A stretch of 64,000 nt of DNA from Methylovirgula sp963708155 (GTDB taxonomy: Bacteria > Pseudomonadota > Alphaproteobacteria > Rhizobiales > Beijerinckiaceae). This document shows positions 29,478 through 37,994 of this stretch, piece by piece. Under the pieces are notes generated by a model. It made no database searches and was not told where the DNA came from. It worked only from the letters and a program-made list of their open reading frames with translations. The DNA lies in NCBI GenBank assembly GCA_963708155.1, contig OY970183.1:2728001-2792000 (forward strand), in the 5' to 3' direction. Positions within the stretch are counted from its first letter, which is position 1, and every line of letters starts with the position of its first letter. Position numbers and translations under genes: made by a program.

Positions 29478-29951
29478 CTAGGGGCTGAAAATCGGATCGT
29501 GGACGATGTCCCCGACCTTGACGCCGATCCGCGCCGCCGCGCCGCCCCGTAATTCGAGCACCGCGTCGGTCGGCACCGGAATCGTCAATATCTTTTCCGA
29601 CATCGGCTCGGCATTGGCGATGATGCCGACCACTTTGCCGGTCTTGTCCATGAACAGCATGTCGAGCGGGATGTAGGTGTTCTTCATCCACATCATGATC
29701 GTCTGCTCGCGCTGGAAGTCGAACAACATGCCGTAATCGGCCGGGATCGACTTGCGGAACATCAGGCCCTTTTCGAGATCGGCCTGCGAGCGCATCACAT
29801 CGACATCGAATTCATGGTTGCCGGTGGCGGTGACAATGGTGAGCTTGTTGTGTTCCGCCTGGGCGAACCCCGGCGCGGGCGCGAGAGCCGCCAGCGCAGC
29901 TAAAACTGCACCGCGCGAAAGCCAGCGATGAAAAGCGGAGCGAAGCATCAT
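29478..29951 (-). CDS. DUF192 family exported protein
   Basis: A 157-residue protein with an N-terminal signal (RWLSRGAVLAALAALAPAPGFAQA) and a DUF192 domain: FDVDVMRSQADLEKGLMFRKSIPADYGMLFDF, then MMWMKNTYIPLDMLFMDKTGKVVGI and a late VLELRGGAAARIGVKVGD. The family is widespread and mostly uncharacterised, probably a periplasmic beta-barrel-like fold. It lies 51 bases after a cold-shock gene on the same strand; csp-DUF192 pairing is common in this order. Confidence 0.92.
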   Translation of the reverse strand: MMLRSAFHRWLSRGAVLAALAALAPAPGFAQAEHNKLTIVTATGNHEFDVDVMRSQADLEKGLMFRKSIPADYGMLFDFQREQTIMMWMKNTYIPLDMLFMDKTGKVVGIIANAEPMSEKILTIPVPTDAVLELRGGAAARIGVKVGDIVHDPIFSP

Positions 29952-30002
29952 GTGGGGCGATCCGGATGGACGGCCAGAACTGGCCGCGCCTCTCTTGCCG
30001 GA

Positions 30003-30614
30003 TCAGTGCGAGGAAGGCAAGGCCGCTTCGAGCGGCCTGACCTCGGCCGCCATCAGGCCCTTTGGACCATCGCCGAAACGCACCAGCAGGCTGTCGCCGG
30101 GTTTCAGTTCGGCAATGCCGTAGCGGCGCAAGGTCTCCATATGAACGAAGATGTCTTCCGTCCCGTCGCCGCGCGAAACGAAGCCAAAGCCGCGCACCCG
30201 GTTGAACCATTTGACGACGCAGATTTCATAGCCGCTGGTAGGCGCCACCTGCACATGTGTGCGCATCTGCAATTGTGCGGGATGCACGGCGGTCGATTCG
30301 TCCATCGACACCACGCGCAGCACCTGCAGGCCCTTGGCCCGTGTCGCCGCTTCGCAGACGATGCGGGTTCCCTCATGCGCGGTCTGAAATCCGTCACGCC
30401 GCAGCGTCGTCACATGCAGAAGCACATCCGGCATGCCGTTATCGGGAACGATGAAGCCGTAGCCTTTCGAAGCATCGAACCATTTAATCCGGCCGGCGAT
30501 TTCGACGAGGCCAAGAGAGGCTGTGCCGGAGTCTTCGGCGCTCTCAACTTCGCTGTTAATGCCCGCACGCGCCGATTGAAAATCGCTGCTGCTCAACGGA
30601 CCAGCTCCCCACAC
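30003..30614 (-). CDS. second double cold-shock-domain protein
   Basis: A 203-residue protein with two CSD units. Domain 1: GRIKWFDASKGYGFIVPD and DVLLHVTTL. Domain 2: CVVKWFNRVRGFGFVSRG and DIFVHMETL. The second RNP1 motif has Arg-Val-Arg where Asp/Asn-Lys is usual, so this domain may bind RNA with different preference. The order CSD-linker-CSD matches the gene at 17880-18533, but the N-terminus is short and not Arg/Gly-rich. The start is uncertain: the first ATG (30614) is used, while a TTG eight codons in is possible. Confidence 0.9.
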   Translation of the reverse strand: MWGAGPLSSSDFQSARAGINSEVESAEDSGTASLGLVEIAGRIKWFDASKGYGFIVPDNGMPDVLLHVTTLRRDGFQTAHEGTRIVCEAATRAKGLQVLRVVSMDESTAVHPAQLQMRTHVQVAPTSGYEICVVKWFNRVRGFGFVSRGDGTEDIFVHMETLRRYGIAELKPGDSLLVRFGDGPKGLMAAEVRPLEAALPSSH

Positions 30615-30869
30615 CCGTAAGCCGTTCGCGGCTCAACCACCACGAAGCGCAATCACTACGAATCAATCTCTTCTCTCTTGAAGGATAGCATCGAGCGGGT
30701 GCGGCAAAAGCCGGAAATTGGGCGAGCCTGTGGATGACTGTCACGACAACGTGCGCTGGCGCACGAGTAGGTGCCGGGGGATGTAAATTGGCAACGATCT
30801 TGGATGTCGCGGCAAAGTCCAACGAAAAGAAGGGGTATCCGACGTTGGAACGCAATGCCTGCTGGAAAG

Positions 30870-30945
30870 TGGCTCCCTGAGCAGGACTCGAACCTGCGAC
30901 CGATCGATTAACAGTCGATTGCTCTACCAGCTGAGCTATCAGGGA
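30870..30945 (-). tRNA. tRNA-Asn (anticodon GTT)
   Basis: Minus-strand cloverleaf: acceptor TCCCTGA with TCAGGGA, D arm TAGCTCAGCTGGTAGAGCA, anticodon loop CTGTTAA, T arm GGTTCGAGTCC, discriminator G and encoded CCA. Confidence 0.96.
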
Positions 30946-31096
30946 TCAGGAAGCCGCGCATATAACAAGCTCGGCGGTGGTTTGCAAAGCTGGAATGAGC
31001 CTTGGCGGCGCATCTTTTTGCGCCGGGCGGTGAGTTGCCGCGGCGCCCGTGCCTTGCTATAGCGGCGGCCGCAGGCGGGGAAACCCTTGCTGCGAT

Positions 31097-31170
31097 GGCC
31101 TCGTGGCGGAGTGGTTACGCAGAGGACTGCAAATCCTTCCATCCCGGTTCGATTCCGGGCGAGGCCTCCA
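31097..31170 (+). tRNA. tRNA-Cys (anticodon GCA)
   Basis: Plus-strand cloverleaf: acceptor GGCCTCG with CGAGGCC, D arm GGCGGAGTGGTTACGC, anticodon loop CTGCAAA, T arm CGGTTCGATTCCG, discriminator T and encoded CCA. Confidence 0.95.
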
Positions 31171-31192
31171 TTTCCTCATCGCTGGCTGGGCA

Positions 31193-31984
31193 CTAGCGCA
31201 GTTTCGCGCGCTTGAGCGCCCGTTCCATGAGCGGGAATTTCAGCGCATAGGGCAGCGCACGGATGAATTTCGACACAGCCGCGAGCTGCCAGGGAAAGGC
31301 GATCTCGAATCCGCCGCGCATGAGACCGTCGCAGATAAGCTGCGCCGCTGCTTCGGGCTCGATCTTATAGGGCTGCGCGAAGTCTTTTTCGTCGTCGGTC
31401 ATCGCCGTGCGGACGAAGCCATGATTGATGACTTGAATATTGAGGCCCTTCGGCCCGTAGGCGAGGCGTAAAGCTTCGGCCATATAGATCAGCGCGGCCT
31501 TTGATGAACCATAGATGGCCGAACCCGGCAGGCCATTATAACCGGCGAGCGAGGCATTGATCGCGATCTGCCCGCGCCCGCGTTGTGACATCCTCGCCAG
31601 CAAGGGTTCTAGGCAATTGGCCACGCCATTGATGTTGACGCCATAGGTCTTGGCGAGAAGCGCGACGGTAAAGCCGTTTCGCTCGGCATGGAGCGACAGG
31701 CCGGCGTTGAGGAAGGCGAGTGCGATCGGCCCATGCTCGCTTTCGATCCTGGCGATCAATGCCGCGACGTCCGCAACCTGCGTTACGTCGGCGGGATAGG
31801 CAAAAATCTGCTCCGGCCGAATCGCGGCGAGCTGATTTAATTCTTCCGCGCGCCGAGCCGTCGCCGCCACTTTGAAACCGCGCTGCGCAAGTTCAAGCGC
31901 GGTCGCGCGGCCGATGCCGGCGCTCGCGCCCGTGACGAAAGCCAGGCCATCGCCGGGTCTGGCCCGATATGTCGTGCTGCTCAT
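31193..31984 (-). CDS. SDR family NAD(P)-dependent oxidoreductase
   Basis: A 263-residue classical short-chain dehydrogenase. The cofactor motif TGASAGIG (about 19-26) with ARR downstream suggests NADP(H). NAG (in FLNAGLSL), the catalytic Ser (NASLAGYNG) and YGSSKAA (Tyr-x-x-x-Lys) are in place. The substrate is not predictable. It stands divergent to cysK across about 100 bases and converges on tRNA-Cys. Confidence 0.9.
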   Translation of the reverse strand: MSSTTYRARPGDGLAFVTGASAGIGRATALELAQRGFKVAATARRAEELNQLAAIRPEQIFAYPADVTQVADVAALIARIESEHGPIALAFLNAGLSLHAERNGFTVALLAKTYGVNINGVANCLEPLLARMSQRGRGQIAINASLAGYNGLPGSAIYGSSKAALIYMAEALRLAYGPKGLNIQVINHGFVRTAMTDDEKDFAQPYKIEPEAAAQLICDGLMRGGFEIAFPWQLAAVSKFIRALPYALKFPLMERALKRAKLR

Positions 31985-32088
31985 TCTTCTCTCGATTCCG
32001 GCACGGACGGCGTAGCCCCCAACAGGCTGCTCGACAGGCCATGTCCTGCCCTTTTATATAGCCCACGAATTTTGTCAGGAATGGAAAT

Positions 32089-33120
32089 ATGCCGGTCCGA
32101 AAGAATGTCATCGATGCCATCGGGCATACGCCGCTGATCCGTTTGCAGCATGCCTCGAAGGCGACGGGCTGCGAAATCTACGGCAAGGCCGAATTCCTGA
32201 ACCCCGGTGGGTCGATCAAGGACCGTGCGGCCTTGGCGATCGTCCGCGATGCCGAGGCCCGCGGCGTCTTGAAACCCGGCGGCATTATCGTCGAGGGCAC
32301 GGCGGGCAATACCGGCATCGGTCTCGCGCTTGTCGCGGACGCGCTCGGCTATCAGACGGTGATCGTCATTCCCGAGACGCAGAGCCAGGAAAAGAAGGAC
32401 ATGCTGCGCTTGCAGGGTGCCCAACTCCTCGAAGTTCCGGCCGTCCCCTATTCCGATCCCAATAATTACGTGAAGCTCTCCGGCCGGCTCGCCGAAAAAC
32501 TCGCGCATGAGCATATCCAGGGCGCGATCTGGGCCAATCAGTTCGACAATATCGCCAACCGGCAAGGCCATATCGACACCACCGGCCCGGAGATCTGGGC
32601 CGATACGGAAGGCAAGATCGACGGCTTTGTCGCTTCGGTCGGCACCGGCGGCACGCTCGCCGGCGTGGCGCTGGCGCTGAAGGCGAAGAATCCGAATATC
32701 AAGATCGCGCTCGCCGATCCGCTCGGCGCCGCCCTCTACGAATATTACACCAACGGCGTCCTCAAAGCGGAAGGCTCGTCGATTACCGAGGGCATCGGCC
32801 AGGGCCGTATCACCGCCAATCTCGAAGGCGCGCCGATCGATATCGCCTATCAGGTCACCGATGAAGAGGCCCTGCCCGTTCTTTTCGATCTTGCCGCGCA
32901 TGAAGGATTGCTGCTTGGCGGCTCGTCGGGCATCAATGTCGTCGGTGCGCTGCGGCTCGCGAAAGAACTTGGCCCCGGCCATACGATCGTGACCATCCTC
33001 GCCGATTCCGGTGCGCGTTATATGTCCAAGCTCTACAATCCAGGCTTTTTGCGCACGAAGAATCTGCCGGTGCCCTTCTGGCTCGAGCAGCCGGTCACGA
33101 TCAAGCCGCCTTACCTGTAA
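32089..33120 (+). CDS. cysK: cysteine synthase A (PLP-dependent)
   Basis: A 343-residue fold-type II PLP enzyme. The cofactor lysine is in NPGGSIKDRAAL (Lys about 44), the substrate loop is EGTAGNTGIGLAL, the phosphate-binding loop is GTGGTLAG, and LLLGGSSGINVVGAL closes the site. It makes cysteine from O-acetylserine and sulfide. The protein is longer at the C-terminus than enteric CysK, as in other Hyphomicrobiales. The sulfurtransferase sseA follows 16 bases downstream, a natural sulfur-metabolism pair. A cystathionine beta-synthase-type activity is a less likely alternative. Confidence 0.92.
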   Translation: MPVRKNVIDAIGHTPLIRLQHASKATGCEIYGKAEFLNPGGSIKDRAALAIVRDAEARGVLKPGGIIVEGTAGNTGIGLALVADALGYQTVIVIPETQSQEKKDMLRLQGAQLLEVPAVPYSDPNNYVKLSGRLAEKLAHEHIQGAIWANQFDNIANRQGHIDTTGPEIWADTEGKIDGFVASVGTGGTLAGVALALKAKNPNIKIALADPLGAALYEYYTNGVLKAEGSSITEGIGQGRITANLEGAPIDIAYQVTDEEALPVLFDLAAHEGLLLGGSSGINVVGALRLAKELGPGHTIVTILADSGARYMSKLYNPGFLRTKNLPVPFWLEQPVTIKPPYL

Positions 33121-33136
33121 AGGAACATCCAGCGTT

Positions 33137-33976
33137 ATGACCGCTTCTCTTTTCGTTTCGACGCAATGGCTCGCGGACAATCTCGGTGCGCCTGATCTCG
33201 CCATCATCGACGGCACGTTTCATGTGCCTGGCGAAGGCCGCAACGCGCATGAGGAATATGTCGCGGGCCACATTCCCGGCGCGGTCTTCTTTGATATCGA
33301 CGAGATTGCCGATCACAGCACCGACCTGCCGCATATGCTGCCCTCGCCGGAGGAATTCGCAAAAGCCGCCGGGGCGCTCGGCCTCAGCGAGACGACGCGG
33401 ATCGTCGTCTATGATTCAATCGACTTCCAGGGCGGCGCGCGGGTCTGGTGGACGCTGCGCCTTTTCGGCGCGAAAAACGTGAAACTTCTCGCCGGCGGTT
33501 TGACGCGCTGGAAAGCCGAGGGCCGTCCGCTCGAGGGCGGCGAGGTGAAACGCATCCCGCAAAAGTTCGCCGTGGCATTTAACAGGAGCGGTGTCGCTTC
33601 TCTCGAAGACGTGCGCAAGGTGGCCCGTGATGGCGCGGCGCAGATTGTCGACGCGCGCGCGGCAGCGCGCTTTCGCGGCGAAGCGCCGGAGCCCAGGCCG
33701 GGCGTGCGCGGCGGCCATATTCCGGGCAGCTTTAGCCTGCCCTGGCGCGAAATTGTGGAAAACGGTGAAATCAAATCGCCGCAAGCGGTGTCCGCGGCCT
33801 TCACCAAGGCTGGTGTCGATCTCTCCCGGCCCGTGCTCACCACATGCGGATCGGGCGTCACGGCCGCGATCCTTCTGCTCGGCCTTGAGACGATCGGCAA
33901 AGATAATGTCGTGCTCTACGACGGCTCGTGGAGCGAATGGGGCGCGCATCCCGATACGCCGGTCGAGACAGGCTGA
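33137..33976 (+). CDS. sseA: 3-mercaptopyruvate sulfurtransferase (two rhodanese domains)
   Basis: A 279-residue tandem-rhodanese enzyme. The inactive N-terminal domain holds GHIPGAVFFDIDEIAD and YDSIDFQGGARVWW; the C-terminal domain has GGHIPGSFSLPW and the active loop CGSGVTA, whose Cys-Gly-Ser-Gly pattern is that of mercaptopyruvate rather than thiosulfate sulfurtransferases. It moves sulfur from 3-mercaptopyruvate to thiols or cyanide. ATG at 33137 is used; the open frame begins inside cysK. Coupled to cysK by short spacing and followed by a terminator. Confidence 0.94.
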   Translation: MTASLFVSTQWLADNLGAPDLAIIDGTFHVPGEGRNAHEEYVAGHIPGAVFFDIDEIADHSTDLPHMLPSPEEFAKAAGALGLSETTRIVVYDSIDFQGGARVWWTLRLFGAKNVKLLAGGLTRWKAEGRPLEGGEVKRIPQKFAVAFNRSGVASLEDVRKVARDGAAQIVDARAAARFRGEAPEPRPGVRGGHIPGSFSLPWREIVENGEIKSPQAVSAAFTKAGVDLSRPVLTTCGSGVTAAILLLGLETIGKDNVVLYDGSWSEWGAHPDTPVETG

Positions 33977-33981
33977 CAGTA

Positions 33982-34011
33982 GGCCGCCGCGCGCCTTGCG
34001 GCGGCCTTTTT
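33982..34011 (+). terminator. intrinsic terminator of cysK-sseA
   Basis: Nine-base stem GGCCGCCGC / GCGGCGGCC with a 7-base loop, followed by TTTTT, starting 6 bases after the sseA stop. Confidence 0.9.
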
Positions 34012-34113
34012 CTCCGCAATCGCAGATTGGAAAAATTTGATTTCGGCACTTTGCGGACGCTGTCGGATATTGACAGCCGGACTGCGCAAATACGTGAGCG
34101 AATCGCAAAGAGC

Positions 34114-34141
34114 TTGACGTGTCTCGCAACCGCGCTACCAT
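34114..34141 (+). promoter_or_regulatory. putative sigma-70 promoter
   Basis: TTGACG at 34114-34119 and TACCAT at 34136-34141 separated by 16 bases, in an intergenic region just after a terminator. A good match to the alphaproteobacterial housekeeping consensus. It should drive the gene at 34405 and any small RNA in between. Confidence 0.5.
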
Positions 34142-34147
34142 ATGGCT

Positions 34148-34315
34148 ACTTGAGCGATTCACTTGAAACCATTGATGGTTTTCAATGTTTCGCGGTTGGG
34201 AACGCGCGGCGGTCGCCGGGCGTTGTATCGGTCCTTCGAGCGGCGCAAAGCCGCGTGATCTCCTGGGGAACCGAACCGGTTTAGCCGTCCCGCCACTCCC
34301 TGCTTGGGGAGTTTT
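34148..34315 (+). ncRNA. candidate small RNA or structured leader
   Basis: The stretch between the promoter-like sequence and a hairpin with a T-run (ACTCCC / GGGAGT at 34295-34312, then TTTT) is about 170 bases and contains other possible stems such as GCGGC / GCCGC near 34240 and AACCG / CGGTT near 34275. It does not match a family I know (not SRP, 6S or tmRNA by motif). The start is inferred from the promoter only. It may instead be an attenuated leader for the downstream gene. Confidence 0.3.
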
Positions 34316-34404
34316 CGATAGCACATTCCAACGAATTTCTCGCCGTCGCATGCGGCCGGCTTCGCTTGGAAAGACCAACCTTCGAGAGCTCAGGAGTGAT
34401 AAAC

Positions 34405-34791
34405 ATGTGTGACTATTCGCTTGAAATGTATGCCTCCCGGCCCGCCCGGGAAGGCGAGAGATATGTCACGACTCGTTTCCCGTCCGGCAGCGTTGGCCTC
34501 GCGGCGCCGGGCGATTGCACGACGGCGGTTTGCGTTCAATACGACACCCATCTGCGGCTCGAGAATATTTCGGGCGATCTGCAGACGCGCCTGGGCATCA
34601 AGCCGGAGGAAGAGGTTGTCTTCGCGCGCCTTGAACATGGCGCTTATCGCGACGGCATACGTTTCGCGAACGGCAAGGAAATCTCGTTGCAGCTTCTCGG
34701 CTCCGGCGTCGGCGCGTCGCTGACGGTGGTCGAAAAGCCGGTCCCGGCCCCGGCGACGGTCCGTACGGACGTGCTGGAACACATCGACTAA
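34405..34791 (+). CDS. conserved hypothetical protein
   Basis: A 128-residue soluble protein starting MCDYSLEMYASRPAREGE. The ATG at 34405 follows AGGAG and is chosen over an in-frame start 13 codons upstream. Clear features are a TTRFPSGSVGLAAPGDCTTAVCVQYDT stretch with two Cys, a basic-acidic middle (KPEEEVVFARLEHGAYRDGIRF) and ISLQLLGSGVGASL, suggesting a small beta-rich domain. I recall similar short proteins, with the same MCDYSL start, in Hyphomicrobiales genomes, but no function is known to me. It sits alone between a candidate leader and its own terminator, the layout of a well-expressed single gene. Confidence 0.8.
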   Translation: MCDYSLEMYASRPAREGERYVTTRFPSGSVGLAAPGDCTTAVCVQYDTHLRLENISGDLQTRLGIKPEEEVVFARLEHGAYRDGIRFANGKEISLQLLGSGVGASLTVVEKPVPAPATVRTDVLEHID

Positions 34792-34814
34792 CGAGGCCGT
34801 CATAAAGGCTGATG

Positions 34815-34845
34815 AAACCGGCAGGATGTTCCTGCCGGTTTTTTT
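34815..34845 (+). terminator. intrinsic terminator
   Basis: Ten-base stem ACCGGCAGGA / TCCTGCCGGT with a 3-base loop and six Ts, 25 bases after the preceding stop. Confidence 0.92.
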
Positions 34846-35001
34846 GTGCCCGGCGCCTCCCCGGCTCTGGCGCCGGGGGCCGCCGGCAGGCGCCGCCCCT
34901 AGACGTTTTTTACATGGCGGCACGGCATTTCAGGTGGTAATGAGGCCCCAAGCGTATCCGGCGCGGGTAGATTTCCCCAGTTCGTAGAACAACAGGCGTC
35001 A

Positions 35002-35340
35002 ATGAAAAAAATCGAAGCGATCATAAAGCCGTTTAAGCTGGATGATGTGAAGGAGGCGCTGCACGCTGCGGGCGTTTCCGGCATCACGGTGACCGAGGCC
35101 AAGGGCTTCGGCCGGCAGAAGGGTCATACCGAACTCTACCGCGGCGCTGAATATTTCGTCGATTTTCTGCCCAAGGTGAAAGTCGAAGTGGTGTTGCCGG
35201 ACCCCATCGTCGAGCAGGCCGTCGAGGCGATCCGCAAGGCGGCGCTCACCGGGCGCATCGGCGACGGCAAGATTTTCGTCTCCAACATCGAGAGTGCGGT
35301 CCGTATCCGCACCGGCGAAAAGGGGCTCGACGCGATCTGA
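35002..35340 (+). CDS. glnB: nitrogen regulatory protein PII (GlnB)
   Basis: A 112-residue PII signal protein. Tyr51 in LYRGAEYFVDF lies in the T-loop and is the uridylylation site. GRIGDGKIFV near the C-terminus is the B-loop ATP site. PII senses 2-oxoglutarate and ATP/ADP, controls NtrB phosphatase action and GlnE adenylylation of glutamine synthetase. It is 65 bases before glnA, the classical alphaproteobacterial glnBA operon, and it connects to ntrBC at 7.7-10.4 kb. Confidence 0.97.
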   Translation: MKKIEAIIKPFKLDDVKEALHAAGVSGITVTEAKGFGRQKGHTELYRGAEYFVDFLPKVKVEVVLPDPIVEQAVEAIRKAALTGRIGDGKIFVSNIESAVRIRTGEKGLDAI

Positions 35341-35405
35341 TCGCGTCGGTCCTGTCTCGAAATCTGATTCCTCGTGTTTATCTGCGCATTTTATGAGGGC
35401 GTGAC

Positions 35406-36817
35406 ATGACGACAGCCAATGACGTGCTGAAGTTGATCAAGGACAGGGACATCAAATACGTGGATTTCCGTTTCACGGATCCGCGCGGCAAGTGGCAGCA
35501 TGTGACGTTTGATATTTCCCTGATCGGGCCTGAGACCTTCACGGAAGGCCAGATGTTCGACGGCTCCTCGATCGCCGGCTGGAAGGCGATCAACGAGTTC
35601 GGACATGACCCTGGTGCCGGACCCGAATTCGGCGGCGGTCGATCCCTTCTTCGCCGCGCCGACCTTGTCGATCGTCTGCGACGTTCTCGAGCCGACGACG
35701 GGCCAGCCCTACAACCGCGATCCGCGCGGCATCGCCAAGAAGGCCGAAGCCTATCTCGCCTCGAGCGGCGTTGGCGATACCGTCTATTTCGGGCCGGAGG
35801 CGGAATTCTTCGTTTTCGACGACGTGCGGTATTCGGTCGATCCTTACAAGACCGGCTTCGAGCTCGATTCGATCGAGTTCCCGACGAATTCGGACACGCC
35901 CTATGAGGGCGGCAACCTCGGCCACCGCGTCCGCACCAAGGGCGGCTATTTTCCCGGTGCCGCCGCAGGATTCGGCGCAGGACATGCGCAGCGAAATGCT
36001 GGCGGCGATGGCGGCGATGGGCGCCAAGGTCGAGAAGCATCACCACGAGGTCGCCTCGGCGCAGCATGAGCTGGGCCTCAAGTTCGGCCCGCTGACGCAG
36101 ATGGCCGACCATCTGCAAATCTACAAATATTGTATTCATCAGGTCGCGCAGAGCTACGGCAAGACCGCGACCTTCATGCCGAAGCCCATCTACGGCGACA
36201 ACGGCTCGGGCATGCATGTGCATCAGTCGATCTGGAAGGGCGGCAAGCCGCTGTTCGCCGGCAACAAATATTCCGATCTGTCGGAGGATTGCCTCTATTA
36301 CATCGGCGGCATCATCCGCCATGCGCGGGCTCTGAACGCTTTCACCAATCCGTCGACGAATTCCTACAAGCGTCTGGTGCCGGGCTTCGAGGCGCCGGTT
36401 CTGCTCGCCTATTCGGCGCGTAACCGTTCGGCCTCGTGCCGCATTCCCTATACGTCGAATCCGAAGGCCAAACGTGTCGAGACGCGTTTCCCCGACCCGA
36501 CGGCGAATCCCTATCTCGCTTTCTCGGCCCTGCTGCTGGCGGGTCTCGACGGCATCGCCAACAAGATCGATCCGGGCCCGGCGATGGACAAGGATCTCTA
36601 TGATCTGCCGCCGCGGGAATTGAAGAAAATCCCGACCGTGTGCGGTAGCCTGCGCGAAGCGCTGCAAAACCTCGACAAGGATCGCGCCTTCCTCAAGGCC
36701 GGCGGCGTCTTCGATGACGATTTCATCGATTCCTATATCGAGCTGAAAACGGCCGAAGTGCAGCGTTTCGAGATGACGCCCCACCCGGTCGAATTCGAAA
36801 TGTATTATTCGCTCTAA
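35406..36817 (+). CDS. glnA: type I glutamine synthetase (two frame breaks)
   Basis: About 469 residues in three frames. Part 1 (to about 35600): KLIKDRDIKYVDFRFTDPRGK and FTEGQMFDGSSIAGWK. Part 2 (about 35605-35960): DMTLVPD, FGPEAEFFVFDD and TKGGYFP. Part 3 (from about 35960): DMRSEMLAAM, HHEVASAQHELGLKF, GSGMHVHQS, FTNPSTNSYKRLVPGFEAP, the NRSASCRIP segment and the DLYDLPP adenylylation tyrosine near the C-terminus. All active-site segments survive, so two single-base errors are the likeliest cause. It makes glutamine from glutamate and ammonium and is under PII/GlnE and NtrC control in this group. A terminator follows. Confidence 0.94.
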
Positions 36818-36844
36818 AGCCGGAACAATCGGCCGCAAAAACAA

Positions 36845-36872
36845 AAGGCGCTTCGCAGAAGCGCCTTTTTTT
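36845..36872 (+). terminator. intrinsic terminator of glnBA
   Basis: Ten-base stem AAGGCGCTTC / GAAGCGCCTT with a 3-base loop and a run of seven Ts, 27 bases after the glnA stop. Confidence 0.93.
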
Positions 36873-37196
36873 GTGTCCTCGCCAATCGCGCCGCGGCGCT
36901 ATTTTCTCACGATGACATAAGCGAAGCTGGAGACAGAGCGCCAGTTACGCCGTGCAAACCCCAATGGATTGGCAAATTTGCAATCGAAAGCAGGGTGAAC
37001 GGATAAAGATGTTGCTTCAGAGCTCAGCAAACTTCCTTGAGCCATAGCTGTAGCTCCCAGCAGCGGCTTTAACGAGGCGCTGCGACGGTTTCAACCCTTA
37101 ACCGCGTTTCGAGTACCCATGTCGAAAATTGGAACTCGCGTTCTTCGTCGCAGAATATTCTCAATAAGGTCATAACAGGCGCGACACGTTTAGACT
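36873..37196. other. intergenic region, 324 bases
   Basis: No coding frame is convincing. The last third may hold the 5' end of the methyltransferase gene that follows, which is too broken to define. Confidence 0.4.
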
Positions 37197-37990
37197 GTGG
37201 CGCGGCAGTCCGGCTTTGCTGTCGGGGAACGGCTCGGCGCGCGGCCGGTCGCAGGCCTCACGGGGCGCGTCCACTACAACGATTTCATGCTGGCTTCGGC
37301 CGATCCGCAAACGGTCGCGAGCTATCGCGACGGTGCCAACAGGTTCGTCGACGTTCTTCAGCGCTCGCATGCGAAGTTGCGCCGCATCTGGGACGTCGTC
37401 GGGCGCGTGCTCCATCGGCTGCGGCTATGGCCGCATTATCCGGGAATCGTAAAGCGCCTGCCCGCGTCTCCGCACTCGGTCGGCGGCGATGTGATCGACG
37501 CCGGGGCGCGTTTCACGGCGGCGGAATTCGGAGTTCACAAAGTTCCGCCCGTCGAACTGGCCGGCCGCGTTGAGCGGTCGCTTCGAATCTCATCTATTTG
37601 CTTTCGGTCTATACACATCTGCGCCGCGAACTGGTCGCGGCGAACCTGCGCGGCGTCCCGAGGCGCTGAGACCTGGCGGCATCGCGGTTGTGACTATTCA
37701 CGGACAAGCCTCGGCCGAAACAGCCGAGCGCTACGATCCAATATTGGCTCGACAAGGCGCGCGATGCTTCTGGCGCTGGCGCGAGACGGCTATTATTACG
37801 AGCGTTACCCCTATTACTATGACAATATGGGCTAACCTGGTTCACCGAAGACGGCGTTCGATGAAGCTCGCCGCCGGAGCCGCGCCCGATCTAATCCGGG
37901 TCGCCTATCATCCCGTGGATCTTGACGCGCATCAGGATGTGGTCGTATATCCGCAAGGCCTGAAAAATGCGGTACGGATTGGGAACCGCG
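37197..37990 (+). pseudogene. class I SAM-dependent methyltransferase, multiply frame-broken
   Basis: Pieces of one methyltransferase lie in all three frames. In order: LASADPQTVASYRDGANRFVDVLQRSHAKL (frame of 37197); IGCGYGRIIRE, the SAM-binding motif I (next frame, about 37405-37450); DVIDAGARFTAAEFGVHK; LIYLLSVYTHLRREL and VAANLRGV, resembling motif II-III; LRPGGIAVVTIHGQASAETAERYD, the post-III strand typical of these enzymes; QYWLDKAR; LALARDGYYYERYPYYYD; and PDLIRVAYHPVDLDAHQDVVVY. At least six shifts occur in about 700 bases, far more than elsewhere in the window. It could be a true pseudogene or a badly sequenced stretch. The start and the product are not definable; homology seems to begin near 37250. 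Confidence 0.6.
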
Positions 37991-37994
37991 CGCT

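Larger units (their letters stand above)
34012..34404. other. intergenic region, 393 bases, with promoter-like and RNA-like signals
   Basis: No coding frame is convincing. It holds the promoter-like sequence at 34114-34141 and the hairpin at 34295-34315, together bounding a stretch that could be a small RNA or a long 5' leader of the gene at 34405. The ribosome site AGGAG for that gene is just upstream of its start. Confidence 0.5.

Noticed and set aside
34900..34945. Sigma-54 promoter upstream of glnB
   Set aside because: GGCACG is present but the GC pair expected 12 bases further on is missing, so the match is too weak to annotate.
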